Source: CAXXHQ01 sp963665265 (GTDB lineage Bacteria > Planctomycetota > Planctomycetia > Pirellulales > Thermoguttaceae). From it: a DNA stretch of 64,000 nt. The notes under the pieces are model-generated. The model was given only the letters and a program-made list of their open reading frames with translations. It made no database searches and was not told the DNA's origin. Positions 44,229 to 53,051 of the stretch are shown piece by piece. Positions within the stretch are counted from its first letter, which is position 1. Every line of letters starts with the position of its first letter. The position numbers were made by a program, and so were the translations under genes. The stretch covers positions 1,302,001 through 1,366,000 of the forward strand of contig OY762224.2 in the NCBI GenBank assembly GCA_963665265.2, in the 5' to 3' direction.

Positions 44229-45644
44229 TTAGAACAGCAGATCGCGCCGGCCGTTTTCGACCGAGACGAGTCGCGATTCGAGGTCGCGTTTCATTTCGGC
44301 CTCTTCAATCTTATTTAATTCTTTCGCAAGCAGCCGTTCGCCTTTCGCCTTCACTTCGGGCGAGGCGTAATCGATCAGATATTCTTTCAGCGTGAGCAAG
44401 GCGTTGGGCGTGCAGAAGCGTTTGATGAAGCCTGGCACGGCGAACTCCATGAAATGCTCGCCGGTTCGGCCTTTTCGATAGCAGGCGGTGCAGTAGGACG
44501 GGATTTCGTCCATGTCGATCAACTCGCCGACGATCTCGTCGAGCGGACGAGTGTCGCCGATGAGGAACTGTTCGCGGTTTAAATCTTGCCGCTCTTCGCT
44601 CAAGCTTTTTTGGTAGCCGCCGATTTCGATATGCGTTCCGCCGTCGATTTGCGAGCAGCCGAACTCGATCAATTCACGCCGCAGTTTGGCGGGCTCCCGG
44701 GCGGTCAAGACCATGCCGACGTAAGGGACGGATAGGCGTAGCACGGCGATAAGGCGCTTGAAGTCGGCGTCGCCGAGTTCGTATTTAGGGTCGAGCGCTC
44801 GATTGCTGGCCGCCTTGATTCGAGGGAAGGAGAACGTATGCGGTCCGACGTTAAAGCGTTCTTCCAAATGGATGGCGTGGGCGAGCAGTCCCATCGCCTC
44901 GAAACGCCAATCGTAGAGACCGAACAAGGCGCCGAGTCCGACGTCCTCGCAACCGCCTTTCATCGCGCGGTCTTGTCCGTAAAGACGCCATAAGAAGTCG
45001 GCCTTGTTGCCGAATGGGTGCATCGCGGCGTAGGTCGGACGATGGTACGTCTCTTGAAAAATTTGGTACGTGCCGATGCCGACCGCTCTCATCTTTCGAT
45101 AGCCTTCGACGTCCAACGGCGCGCAGTTGACGTTCACGCGGCGGATCGAACCGCGTTCAGTCTTTACCGAGTAAATCGTTTGGACGGCGGCGGCGATCAC
45201 GTCGGCGTCGTAGTCGGGATGTTCGCCGTAGTCGATCACGAGGCGCTTGTGTCCGTTATTGAGGAGGACGGTCACTTCGGCGCGAAGCTCGTCGTCGGTC
45301 AATGTTTGGCGTTCGATTTTATCGTTGTTGCAACGGAAGCCGCAGTATTTGCACGAGTTCACGCACTTGTTGCCGATATAGAGCGGGGCGAAGAGGACGA
45401 TGCGGTTACCGTAGATCGTTTTCTTTAACTGCCGGGCCGCGTCGAATATCTCTTCGAGCAGGTCGCGATCGGTGACCGAGAGCAAGGCGGCCATTTCGTC
45501 GAGTGAAAGACGCGTTTTACTTTTAGACTTGTCGAGGGCGTCGCGGACTTCGCTCGCCTCGGCCTGCGGTTTGCGCAGCAGCGCCTCGATTTTGGCGGCG
45601 GGAATGAAATCGACGAGCCCCTCGCTATTCGGACGGATCAACAT
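44229..45644 (-). CDS. hydG: [FeFe]-hydrogenase maturase HydG (tyrosine lyase)
   Basis: 471 residues, ATG 45644 with GGAGAA eight bases upstream. Radical SAM cysteines CVNSCKYC (Cys94, Cys98, Cys101) and, at the C-terminus, CTACYRKG... with the CX2CX22C spacing of the second cluster that is specific to HydG and absent from ThiH. NNDKIERQTLTDDELRAEV and YHRPTYAAMHPFGNKADFLWR (in part) fit as well. HydG cleaves tyrosine to give CO and cyanide ligands for the H-cluster. Its neighbour is a TM1266-type regulator, which supports the call. No hydE, hydF or hydrogenase structural gene is seen in this window. Confidence 0.92.
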   Translation of the reverse strand: MLIRPNSEGLVDFIPAAKIEALLRKPQAEASEVRDALDKSKSKTRLSLDEMAALLSVTDRDLLEEIFDAARQLKKTIYGNRIVLFAPLYIGNKCVNSCKYCGFRCNNDKIERQTLTDDELRAEVTVLLNNGHKRLVIDYGEHPDYDADVIAAAVQTIYSVKTERGSIRRVNVNCAPLDVEGYRKMRAVGIGTYQIFQETYHRPTYAAMHPFGNKADFLWRLYGQDRAMKGGCEDVGLGALFGLYDWRFEAMGLLAHAIHLEERFNVGPHTFSFPRIKAASNRALDPKYELGDADFKRLIAVLRLSVPYVGMVLTAREPAKLRRELIEFGCSQIDGGTHIEIGGYQKSLSEERQDLNREQFLIGDTRPLDEIVGELIDMDEIPSYCTACYRKGRTGEHFMEFAVPGFIKRFCTPNALLTLKEYLIDYASPEVKAKGERLLAKELNKIEEAEMKRDLESRLVSVENGRRDLLF

Positions 45645-45912
45645 CTTCGGATTCTCCCAAATTTCTCGCTTTGGCCATCAGGGATTTAACCTGAACGCCG
45701 GGGAGTTTTCCGAGTTTGCCGGTGAACGCGCTAAGATGATCGACTGTGGAGTCAGTGATGAGCGTGATGATATTCACGCCGTGAGACGGATAGGGGAGCC
45801 CAAGCCGGCCGACGACGCAATCGCCGAACTGAGAGATCAGTTCATTGACTTTGCCGATCGGGGCCGATTCCCGTTCCAAAATGACGCTGACGCAACCGAG
45901 CCTCTTTTCCAT
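45625..45912 (-). CDS. TM1266-type iron-only hydrogenase system regulator
   Basis: 95 residues from ATG 45912, with GGGAA about seven bases upstream. A single ACT-like fold: KRLGCVSVILERESAPIGKVNELIS, GLPYPSHGVNIITLITDS and LGKLPGVQVKSLMAK. This matches the small putative regulators that accompany hydE/hydG in many genomes; a role in controlling hydrogenase maturation genes is assumed from that linkage only. It overlaps the start of hydG by 20 bases, so the two are translationally coupled. The longer upstream frame is not conserved-looking. Confidence 0.8.
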   Translation of the reverse strand: MEKRLGCVSVILERESAPIGKVNELISQFGDCVVGRLGLPYPSHGVNIITLITDSTVDHLSAFTGKLGKLPGVQVKSLMAKARNLGESEDVDPSE

Positions 45913-46083
45913 CGGAAAATTCCCATGAATCAGATTCGATAGTATATCGTTTCGGCGAAACGAATTCCTCGATTCTACTTCGTTCGTCGTTCGATCGCAA
46001 CGGAAGCGGCTTCGCCCCAACGGGTTGTTTGACGAAACTCGCTGTGATTGCTGTTCTAGGAAGAGAGACGATCGCTCGCCTTT

Positions 46084-47376
46084 TTAGGAGGCTTTTTTTA
46101 TGCGGCTTGGGCCGTCGTTCATGCCGGCGCATTCGCGGAGCAGGCGACGCCAATTTTCGGCCGAGCCGGGAGTCAATTGGCCGAGCATTCGCGGGGCGGC
46201 GACCTTGCTGATCGAGGGCTGTGCGGCCGGTTCTTGATCGACGTAGAGCAAGGCCAGCATGCCGACGCTCGCCGCTTCGAATGAGTTTTCAGGAAAACGC
46301 AGATCGCTCAATCGAATGAGCGGAAGTTGGTTGATCTCGGCGATTTCTCGAATGAGCATGCCGTTTCGTTGTCCGCCGCCGCAGACGATGATTTCCTCGA
46401 TGGGCTTTTGTTCGGTCAAACGACGGCGAATCGCTTCGGCGATCGCCTCGGCGACGAAGTGCGTTGCGGTGCAAAGAATATCTCGAACGGACCAGCCTTC
46501 AGTCGTGCCCCGTTGCAGGGCCGCCGTCAAAAAGCGTTCGGGGCGAACTCCGTAGGGATGCCAACGGGGCGGCGGCGTCTCGAAATAGGGATCTCGCGAC
46601 CAAACGGCGAGCAGCTCGGGGATTTTACGTCCTTGGACGGCGAAGTGGCCGCCGGGATCGAACGCGTGTTGGTTATTCGTTAACTTTCGGCACAGCAAGT
46701 CGAGCAGCGACGAGCCCGGCCCGACTTCGAACGAGAGGATTTGGCTTTCGGCGCGAGGAGTCGAAGCGGCGGGAAGGTAGGTCAAGCGAGTCGTGCGACC
46801 GAGATCGACGAGCGCGCGGACTTTGGAGTGCGATCGCAACAGTATCCATTCGGCGGCGGCGGTTGCGGGACCCCCCTGCCCTCCCCCAGCCAAGTCGCGC
46901 GCGGGAAAGGCGTCAATCACATTCATCCCCGTGAGCTCGGCGACGCGCGCGGCTTCGCTCAAACTGACGTAGGATCGTGTTTCGCCGCGCTGCACGCTCC
47001 ACAGGCCTGGATCGTGGATTCCGACCGCCAATATCCTCTGACCGAAGATACCCCGTTTCGCCGCGAGTTGGTTTACGAGCATCGCCTCGACTTCGGCCAA
47101 TTGCGATCGACAGGCGCCGACGGCCGCCGGCGTGGTGACGGTCGTCGAGGAGTTTTGAGGACCTCCGGCGCTTGCGGCGGCGAAAAAGGTCGAGGCTTCC
47201 TTAGGGATCGGAGCTGAGACGACTTCGGCCGCCTCGGCCAACATTTCATAGCCTCTTCCCAGAACGCCGACTAACGCCGCCGTCGCTTCCGTGCATCGGG
47301 ACGAAACGCTGACGCCGATCGCCCAACGGCGACCGTCGGCGCGGTCCGTCCATTCCGGTCGAAATAATCGCGGCAT
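46084..47376 (-). CDS. anmK: divergent anhydro-N-acetylmuramic acid kinase
   Basis: 430 residues from ATG 47376, with AAAGGA seven bases upstream. Typical AnmK features: ILAVGIHDPGLW in the place of the usual GSHGQTVWH, then DAFPARDLAGGGQGGP (matching the DFRxRDxAxGGQGAPL block), FDPGGHFAVQGR, HPYGVRPERF and IIVCGGGQRNGMLI for nucleotide binding. The N-terminal GLMSGTSLDG motif of AnmK is degenerate (IGVSVSSRCTEA). AnmK phosphorylates anhydro-MurNAc in cell wall recycling. The gene lies between a regulator-hydG pair and a class I amidotransferase-like gene, on the same strand; the changed N-terminus leaves the exact substrate uncertain. Confidence 0.7.
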   Translation of the reverse strand: MPRLFRPEWTDRADGRRWAIGVSVSSRCTEATAALVGVLGRGYEMLAEAAEVVSAPIPKEASTFFAAASAGGPQNSSTTVTTPAAVGACRSQLAEVEAMLVNQLAAKRGIFGQRILAVGIHDPGLWSVQRGETRSYVSLSEAARVAELTGMNVIDAFPARDLAGGGQGGPATAAAEWILLRSHSKVRALVDLGRTTRLTYLPAASTPRAESQILSFEVGPGSSLLDLLCRKLTNNQHAFDPGGHFAVQGRKIPELLAVWSRDPYFETPPPRWHPYGVRPERFLTAALQRGTTEGWSVRDILCTATHFVAEAIAEAIRRRLTEQKPIEEIIVCGGGQRNGMLIREIAEINQLPLIRLSDLRFPENSFEAASVGMLALLYVDQEPAAQPSISKVAAPRMLGQLTPGSAENWRRLLRECAGMNDGPSRIKKAS

Positions 47377-47429
47377 GACGAATCCTTTCGTCAAACAAGT
47401 GACCGCAGACGAGTGACGGACTAGTTTTC

Positions 47430-48182
47430 TTAGGCGGCCATGCGCGATTCATCGACGATGGCCACTCCGGTGATTCCGGCGACGAATTCCTCGAAAATGC
47501 GGAGGTCGAGCGCCGAGGCCGATTCGCCTTCCGGATGGAATTGGGTGCCGAAGGCGAACCAATCGCCGGAGACGCATTCGATGGCTTCGACGACGCCGTC
47601 CGGGCAGCGAGCGGTTACTTGGAAACCGGGCGCCACGTCATCGATCGACATGTGGTGGCGGCTGTTGACGCGGATTTCCCCTTCGCCGTAAACGCGTTCC
47701 ATGAGGCTGCCCATTTCGACGACCAACGCGTGGCGATGGTTCGGGTCCATCAGATCGAGGTGCGGCAAGGCCTTCGGCAAGTCCTCGGCGATATGATAGA
47801 AGAGCGTTCCGCCCATTGTGGTATTGATGAGTTGCATTCCCGCTCCGATTCCCAAGACCGGCATGCGGCGTTCGGCGATCATGCGGGCGAGCGTGCGGTC
47901 GAACGTTTCGCGGCGTTGTTCCATCAATCGCATCGAGGGATGAACCATGTAGCCGTCATAGCGGGGATCGAGGTCCGGGCCGCCGACGAGGACGAAGCCG
48001 TCGAGAAGGTCGAGCGTTTGGGCCACGTCTTCTTCTTCGGTAAGCGGAGGAAGAATGACCGGCACGGCTCCCGACTTGATGATCGCGTTGTAGTAACCCG
48101 AGGCCAGGTAAGAAAACGCGGGCGAGTCCTTCTTGGCGCCGCGATATTCCGCATTCAATCCGATTAAAGGCTTCTTCGACAT
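47430..48182 (-). CDS. class I glutamine amidotransferase-like protein (peptidase C26) without catalytic Cys
   Basis: 250 residues. Closely resembles gamma-glutamyl-GABA hydrolases (PuuD type): SYLASGYYNAIIKSGAVPVIL, LLDGFVLVGGPDLDPRYDG, NTTMGGTLFYHI, VNSRHHMSIDDVAPGF and TQFHPEGES with the His-Glu pair. The nucleophile region, normally GICRGMQ, reads GIGAGMQ (residues 111-117), so the catalytic Cys is Gly113. Codons at 47844 and nearby confirm Gly-Ala-Gly rather than Cys. Hydrolysis by the usual mechanism is therefore unlikely. A binding or different role is possible. The DNA-level change is two or more bases, not a single sequencing slip. Confidence 0.85.
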   Translation of the reverse strand: MSKKPLIGLNAEYRGAKKDSPAFSYLASGYYNAIIKSGAVPVILPPLTEEEDVAQTLDLLDGFVLVGGPDLDPRYDGYMVHPSMRLMEQRRETFDRTLARMIAERRMPVLGIGAGMQLINTTMGGTLFYHIAEDLPKALPHLDLMDPNHRHALVVEMGSLMERVYGEGEIRVNSRHHMSIDDVAPGFQVTARCPDGVVEAIECVSGDWFAFGTQFHPEGESASALDLRIFEEFVAGITGVAIVDESRMAA

Positions 48183-48895
48183 GATTGACTCCTTTTCCGG
48201 ACGCGTCCTGCGTCCTTAATGGGAATGTTCGTCGTAAAAGCGAAGGAGATTACCGCTGCGCGTCGTCACGGTTCCAGAAAAGTTCGCCGGTTGATTCTCG
48301 ATTCCTTTCGAGAGGCGACCGACTGGTTTTGCGAGAGGTGACGCAGTTTTTTCCGAAAATACTTTTCGGAAAAACGGGAGCCGATAGGGAACGAAGCCGA
48401 GAGAAAGGCGAAATGCTTGCGGTTTGAAATAAGCTAGCGGGAGCAAGGCGAGACTAACGGGGAAATGCGGATTTCCCTCGTCAAAATGAGGCCTTCGCGG
48501 AGTCCGTCCGTGACTTCCGTTTCGAAGGCGTCCGCGTTTTTCGTTCTCAATGTTTGAGAGCGAAAAGCGCCGTCGATGACCTTTTTCCGCCGACTCATTC
48601 ACAGGCCGAAGCCGTGCCGTCGTCGGGGCGATGTCCATATCGTGCGGTCGTTCAACTCCTTTACTTCGACGCGTCACCGTCGATTGAAGATTGCAAGTAC
48701 GCGTGAATGTAAGAAACCGAACGCGCTTTGGCAAGCATTTCGTCTATTTTGTATTGACGTGGGCCGCTCCCCCCCACATCTTGTATTGACTGCGACGCTA
48801 GCGCCGTGCTAACCGAAAACGTCGATCGAACTTTGCGAAGAAATGAAACGCGCGTTTTCGGCCGAAAAACAGCGGTTTTCGCGAAAATCGCCGTT
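48183..48895. other. intergenic region with three hairpins
   Basis: About 710 bases. TTTTTCCGAAAA (48348-48359) pairs with TTTTCGGAAAAA (48363-48374). GGGAAAT (48460-48466) pairs with ATTTCCC (48471-48477). TTTTCGTTCTCA (48538-48549) pairs with TGAGAGCGAAAA (48555-48566), with one G-T. No gene is visible. Confidence 0.5.
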
Positions 48896-49666
48896 CTATT
48901 CTTCTTTTCCGTCCACAAATTCGCCGAGGCGATCTTTCGGGCAGAGCAAAAGCATGACGCTTTCGGACTCCGTGCCGGGAAGCGGATACGAGTAAAGCTT
49001 GCGGAGCGCAATTTCGTGCATCAGGCCGAAATGCCGGGCTTCGCCGCGTTCTTCGACCCAAGACGGCCCCTTGAGCAACAGCAATCGGCCGAACGACGGC
49101 CACGACAATTTGAGAAATTCGAGGATCTTTTTCATCGGCGCGACGGCGCGAACGGTAAGCGCGTCGAAGTGGCGTTTCTTCAAAAGCTCTTCGGCCCGAC
49201 CGGCGAAAACGTCGACCTTCAAGCCGAGACGCGCGACGACGTCTTCGAGGACGCGGCTTTTTTTGCCGACCGATTCGGAGAGCGTCACTTTAACGTCCGG
49301 ACGCAGGATCGCGAGGAGAACGCCGGGCACGCCTCCGCCGGAGCCGACGTCGAGAATCTCTTCGCCCGGCTTAATGAACTTGGCGAAGGCGAGCGAATCG
49401 ACGACGTCGCGACTGACGAATTTTTCGAAGTCGGTGTGCCGAGTCAAATTGATCTTCTCGTTCCACTCCCAAACGATCTCGGCGTAGCGGCCGAGCAATT
49501 CGATTTGGTCGGCGGGGAGTTCGATTTCATGACGGCGAAGGACATCGATCAATTGATTGTCAGATTGGCTCACGTCTGGTATTCTTTGCTGGTCGTAAGG
49601 TTCGGTAACGCTCGACGGCGCGGCGTCTGCCGCTCGTCGCTTGGCGCGCCTCGGGAAACTTTCCAT
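48896..49666 (-). CDS. rsmG: 16S rRNA (guanine527-N7)-methyltransferase RsmG
   Basis: 256 residues from ATG 49666, with GGGGAGG about five bases upstream. The core is EWNEKINLTRHTDFEKFVSRDVVDSLAF (quoted in part: WNEKINLTRH, VVDSLAF), the SAM motif ILDVGSGGGVPGVLLAI and DALTVRAVAPMKKILEF. RsmG methylates G527 in 16S rRNA; loss gives low-level streptomycin resistance in other bacteria. The first 30 residues are extra and of no known role. It diverges from the next gene with 164 bases between start codons; gidA and parA, frequent neighbours of rsmG, are absent. Confidence 0.93.
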   Translation of the reverse strand: MESFPRRAKRRAADAAPSSVTEPYDQQRIPDVSQSDNQLIDVLRRHEIELPADQIELLGRYAEIVWEWNEKINLTRHTDFEKFVSRDVVDSLAFAKFIKPGEEILDVGSGGGVPGVLLAILRPDVKVTLSESVGKKSRVLEDVVARLGLKVDVFAGRAEELLKKRHFDALTVRAVAPMKKILEFLKLSWPSFGRLLLLKGPSWVEERGEARHFGLMHEIALRKLYSYPLPGTESESVMLLLCPKDRLGEFVDGKEE

Positions 49667-49830
49667 TGTAGCCTCCCCCTCACCGGCAAGGCAACCTTAT
49701 TGACGCCGATGCCGCCAATAATCCCCGTTCGGGCGCGCTGATAAGGCGTTTTAAGCCCTATTTGCATTTGAAAACGGACTATCGGCTCCATCGGCATCAT
49801 AAGCTGCGCAAGACGCAAAAAGGCGGTTTC

Positions 49831-50655
49831 ATGCTTTTGCCCCGCGAAGAATACGTCGAACAGGCCTATTTTTTTCAAACGCTCCGAGATCGGATGCAGG
49901 AGGGAATGGCCACGCAAGACCTTTTGGCGGCCGCCCGGCAGGAAGTCTTGGCCACGACGCAATTACCGTTCGCTATCGACTTTATGGCGAGCGAATTGCG
50001 CATGACGGGGGGCTTTGCGACGGCGATGGCCCGGATCCCGCACTACTTCACCAGCTTTCAGACGTTCGTCGTTACCGAAGCCGAGAAGGCCGAGGGGAAA
50101 TTCGACTTTCGCGTCGCGCTCGAAATCCTCCAAAAAGAGGCGGAATATCGGGCGACCGATCCGCCGCGTCAGGGCGCCTTCGTTTTCCAATTTGAATCGA
50201 TCTGCCGGAACCGATTGGGCTACGATCGCGGACTAGAGGCGATGGCCTACGACGAGATCTATGACGAGGCGTGGCGAGAATGGATTTTGACCGTCCGCCG
50301 CCAAATAGGCATCGTCGATCTAAGCGACTTGATCTACGTTCGCAGCGCAATGTACGTGAAGGAAAAAGGGATCGAAGAGAAACCGACTCTTTTCGGCGAG
50401 AAAGAAGGGCGAATCGCGTTCGCCAATCGTCTGAAGGATCCGCTGTATCTCTTTGCCGCGTTGCAAAGGCACCTTGGTTTTCCAGCCGTTCCGCGACCGA
50501 AACCGGAGGATGCGCAGAAGTTTATTTTGCCGCAGATTCTCCAACGGATCGACCGGCTCGAGACGCGGATTTCGCTGATGGAGGAAGAGCAGCGCGGCGG
50601 AATCAATATTTCTCGATATTTTGCGTCGCCCGACTCTCCGCCAAAGCCCGAGTAG
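49831..50655 (+). CDS. conserved hypothetical protein, cytosolic
   Basis: 274 residues from ATG 49831, preceded by AAGGCGG; the frame extends 23 codons upstream to a TTG without a good site. It starts MLLPREEYVEQAYFFQTLRD and has several Arg/Glu-rich helices, with YHxTSFQTFV-like and FRVALEILQKEAEYRATDP segments, ending in a coiled-coil LETRISLMEEEQ tail and ISRYFA. No signal peptide or membrane segment. I do not recognise a characterised domain; similar proteins appear widespread in planctomycetes (from memory, unverified). It lies between rsmG and tRNA-Leu. Confidence 0.7.
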   Translation: MLLPREEYVEQAYFFQTLRDRMQEGMATQDLLAAARQEVLATTQLPFAIDFMASELRMTGGFATAMARIPHYFTSFQTFVVTEAEKAEGKFDFRVALEILQKEAEYRATDPPRQGAFVFQFESICRNRLGYDRGLEAMAYDEIYDEAWREWILTVRRQIGIVDLSDLIYVRSAMYVKEKGIEEKPTLFGEKEGRIAFANRLKDPLYLFAALQRHLGFPAVPRPKPEDAQKFILPQILQRIDRLETRISLMEEEQRGGINISRYFASPDSPPKPE

Positions 50656-50877
50656 CTGTTTTCCTGGCGTTTTTCCCTGAATAGCGGCCAAGGCATCCGG
50701 CCTGTTGGCTCTGTGGAGCATCTCCCCCTATTTTGGCGGAATCCTTGACGTTCGTTATTAATCGGGTAAACTTATGTGCTTTCCACTTTCGATTTGCGCA
50801 CCTTCTTAGGGGGTAGTCGCAGGCTGAAGGCGGAGAAAACAAAAATCTTGCTTAACTGCTTCGGCGGTCGCATGACT

Positions 50878-50961
<84 letters not shown>

Positions 50962-50973
50962 CTCTTTATTACG

Positions 50974-51016
50974 AAAGGACTTGCGATGATAATCGCAAGT
51001 CCTTTTTGGTTTTTTT
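50974..51016 (+). terminator. rho-independent terminator after tRNA-Leu
   Basis: AAAGGACTTGCGAT (50974-50987) pairs perfectly with ATCGCAAGTCCTTT (50992-51005), loop GATA, followed by two T-rich tracts. It may also terminate the integrase operon on the other strand. Confidence 0.9.
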
Positions 51017-51059
51017 GAAACGCAAAATCAAGAATAAATCAAGAATCAAATTCCAGTTT

Positions 51060-52211
51060 TCAGCCTTCCGGCGGGTTCATCTTCTCGAAAATCTTCTCCG
51101 CAAGCTCTGCTTTTTGAAGCGAAATGTAATGCTCCCGCATAGTCTGCGGATTGCATCCAAACAGGATTGCGGCGTCACTCTCGGTAATCTCGGCCGCCCG
51201 CGCCCGGCTCATGGCCGTCCCCCGGAAGTTATGTAGTTTGAATCGTGTCGCCCCCGTCTCGTTAATGTATTCCTTGGTCTGGTCTTGAAGCCAGCGAACG
51301 AGGCGGGCGGGGGAAAAGCCTTTGACAAGATTAGCGTTGTTTGCCCGCCTGTCCTTGTGGACCTTCTTTAATTCGTCGCTAAAGCGTTCCCAGGCGTAAC
51401 GCGGACCGGCAACCTTCCGCAACTCGTCAAATAGCTTGGGCGGAAGCTTGCAAACCCGCGACTCCCGTCCTTTCGTTGTGTCGGCCGGGAAGAAGACAAG
51501 GCCGTCTTTCAGGTTGCCGCTTTCCAGGCGGGATAGCTCGCCGATCCGGCAGCCAAGGGCCGCTTTCACTTCCAAAAACAAAAGAGGAAGTCGCCATTTC
51601 CACTTTTCCCTTAACCAATTGAAAAAAGCGTCTCTTTCCTCGTCGGAAATGACGCGAGGCGGCTTTTTGTCGTAACGGGGCGGTGCAACGTCCGCAAATG
51701 GATCGTTGCCGACGATCTTGAGCGCGTTCCCAAACCAAGCTGAGTAGACGATTGAAAGATTATCGAGGTTTCCCTCGATGGTTCGCCCAGCAAGCGGCTG
51801 CCCTCCGCGTCTGACTTCCGACCGCAATACCTTGAATTTCTCAGCCATTGTAGGGGTGATGTCGGCGGGGCCGTGCGTGTCGGGAAATGCCTTGCGCAGC
51901 AAATTTACGGCAACTTCATATTGTTGCATAGTTCCAGGACGCAACCCACCCGCCTGCATGTGCCGCTTCATGTCCGTTATGGCGTCTTTCCACGCCGTAT
52001 TAAACTTGGGGGCGTATTCCTTGCGAATAATTTCAATTGCATCTTCTATCGCCGCATGCACGGCCTTAGAGGACGTGGCGCGCTCGCACGGTCTGTTATC
52101 TGGCCCACGAAAGAAGACTCGAAAGATCGGCGAACCCGACCGCTTGGCCAGGGAATAGCGTACCCGTTTCCCCCCTCCAAGTTCGCAAATGTAATCAGGA
52201 ATCTTGGGCAT
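51060..52211 (-). CDS. int: tyrosine recombinase (integrase)
   Basis: 383 residues. The N-terminal region carries SAM-like DNA-binding helices (residues about 60-150). The catalytic set is visible: Arg222 in ALGCRIGELSRLE, Lys247 in DTTKGRESR, His327 and Arg330 in LHNFRG, and Tyr362 in REHY. The second conserved His before Tyr is replaced (FGCNPQTMREHY). It integrates and excises the element by strand exchange; tRNA-Leu next door is the probable target. It overlaps the upstream HTH gene by 17 bases, so the two form an operon. Confidence 0.92.
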   Translation of the reverse strand: MPKIPDYICELGGGKRVRYSLAKRSGSPIFRVFFRGPDNRPCERATSSKAVHAAIEDAIEIIRKEYAPKFNTAWKDAITDMKRHMQAGGLRPGTMQQYEVAVNLLRKAFPDTHGPADITPTMAEKFKVLRSEVRRGGQPLAGRTIEGNLDNLSIVYSAWFGNALKIVGNDPFADVAPPRYDKKPPRVISDEERDAFFNWLREKWKWRLPLLFLEVKAALGCRIGELSRLESGNLKDGLVFFPADTTKGRESRVCKLPPKLFDELRKVAGPRYAWERFSDELKKVHKDRRANNANLVKGFSPARLVRWLQDQTKEYINETGATRFKLHNFRGTAMSRARAAEITESDAAILFGCNPQTMREHYISLQKAELAEKIFEKMNPPEG

Positions 52212-52632
52212 TGTATTCGTCCAACATCTTTCGCGTGAAACGCAACTCTTTTCCGACCTTGCGCGGCTTTATCCGGCCTCGCTCCACATGCCCCCGCAAG
52301 GCTTTAACGGTCACGTTTAGATAATCTGCAGCCTGTTCAGTGTCGAGATAAGGTGAATCCGAAGCGATTTTCAGACAAGCCGCCAAGACTTCCCTTGCCG
52401 CCTGCGGGGCGACGGCCTTGACGCCGTTCATTCTCCCGCGAACGACGCAACGTTTGGCAACGTCCGCAAGGCCGAGCGTCAAGGCGTGTTCCCTAGCCTC
52501 TTGAAGGACTGTCGCCGCGTTTGCGGCGTCTTCAAGCAGATTGTCCGCGTCTGCGGCCTCCATCGGCTTAGCCTGCGTCGCAAGGGCGTCTATTTGTTCG
52601 CGCACCCACTTTACAAAACGTCGTTTGTCCAT
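52195..52632 (-). CDS. HTH protein, excisionase-like
   Basis: 145 residues from ATG 52632, with AAGAGAA upstream. The N-terminal 90 residues are helical. The C-terminus, YLDTEQAADYLNVTVKALRG then HVERGRIKPRKVGKELRF (partial), is a MerR-like helix-turn-helix of the excisionase/HTH_17 type. It overlaps the integrase start, which supports a role as recombination directionality factor or regulator of integrase. An upstream frame extends 83 codons without a start site, and is not assumed. Confidence 0.8.
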   Translation of the reverse strand: MDKRRFVKWVREQIDALATQAKPMEAADADNLLEDAANAATVLQEAREHALTLGLADVAKRCVVRGRMNGVKAVAPQAAREVLAACLKIASDSPYLDTEQAADYLNVTVKALRGHVERGRIKPRKVGKELRFTRKMLDEYNAQDS

Positions 52633-53051
52633 AGTGTTCTCTTGTTGAAAAAATGGGCATCCTAGCCCCATGATTTCCAATAAAATTAGTAGCCTCGATA
52701 TGCCAGTTCTGTAACCTAATGGCGGCAGCGATGTCCGTGGCGAATCGCCACGAACATGCACCCCCTCATAAATTACAGTACAAATTTTGGCAAGCGATCT
52801 CGATGCTTGAAGCACACAGTACCTTTCGTGCGGCCATGGACCCAGAATGATATCTCTGCATCGAGGCACGTTCTTAATCACCTGGTTTTGCAGTATTCAA
52901 AAATCTCTGCTAGTTATTCTTGCCTAATTTCTGGCGGAGCACGGAAATACCGATCGGCGATTGCATGCTTGCTAAACAAAGCCGAAAACTTCCATTGAGC
53001 GAACTTGGGGATAATTTGATTGACGCTTGAGGGAAAAACCAGGTAACAACG
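52633..53051. other. intergenic region HTH / primase-helicase
   Basis: About 420 bases in the element, with no convincing gene and no clear promoter. Confidence 0.3.
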
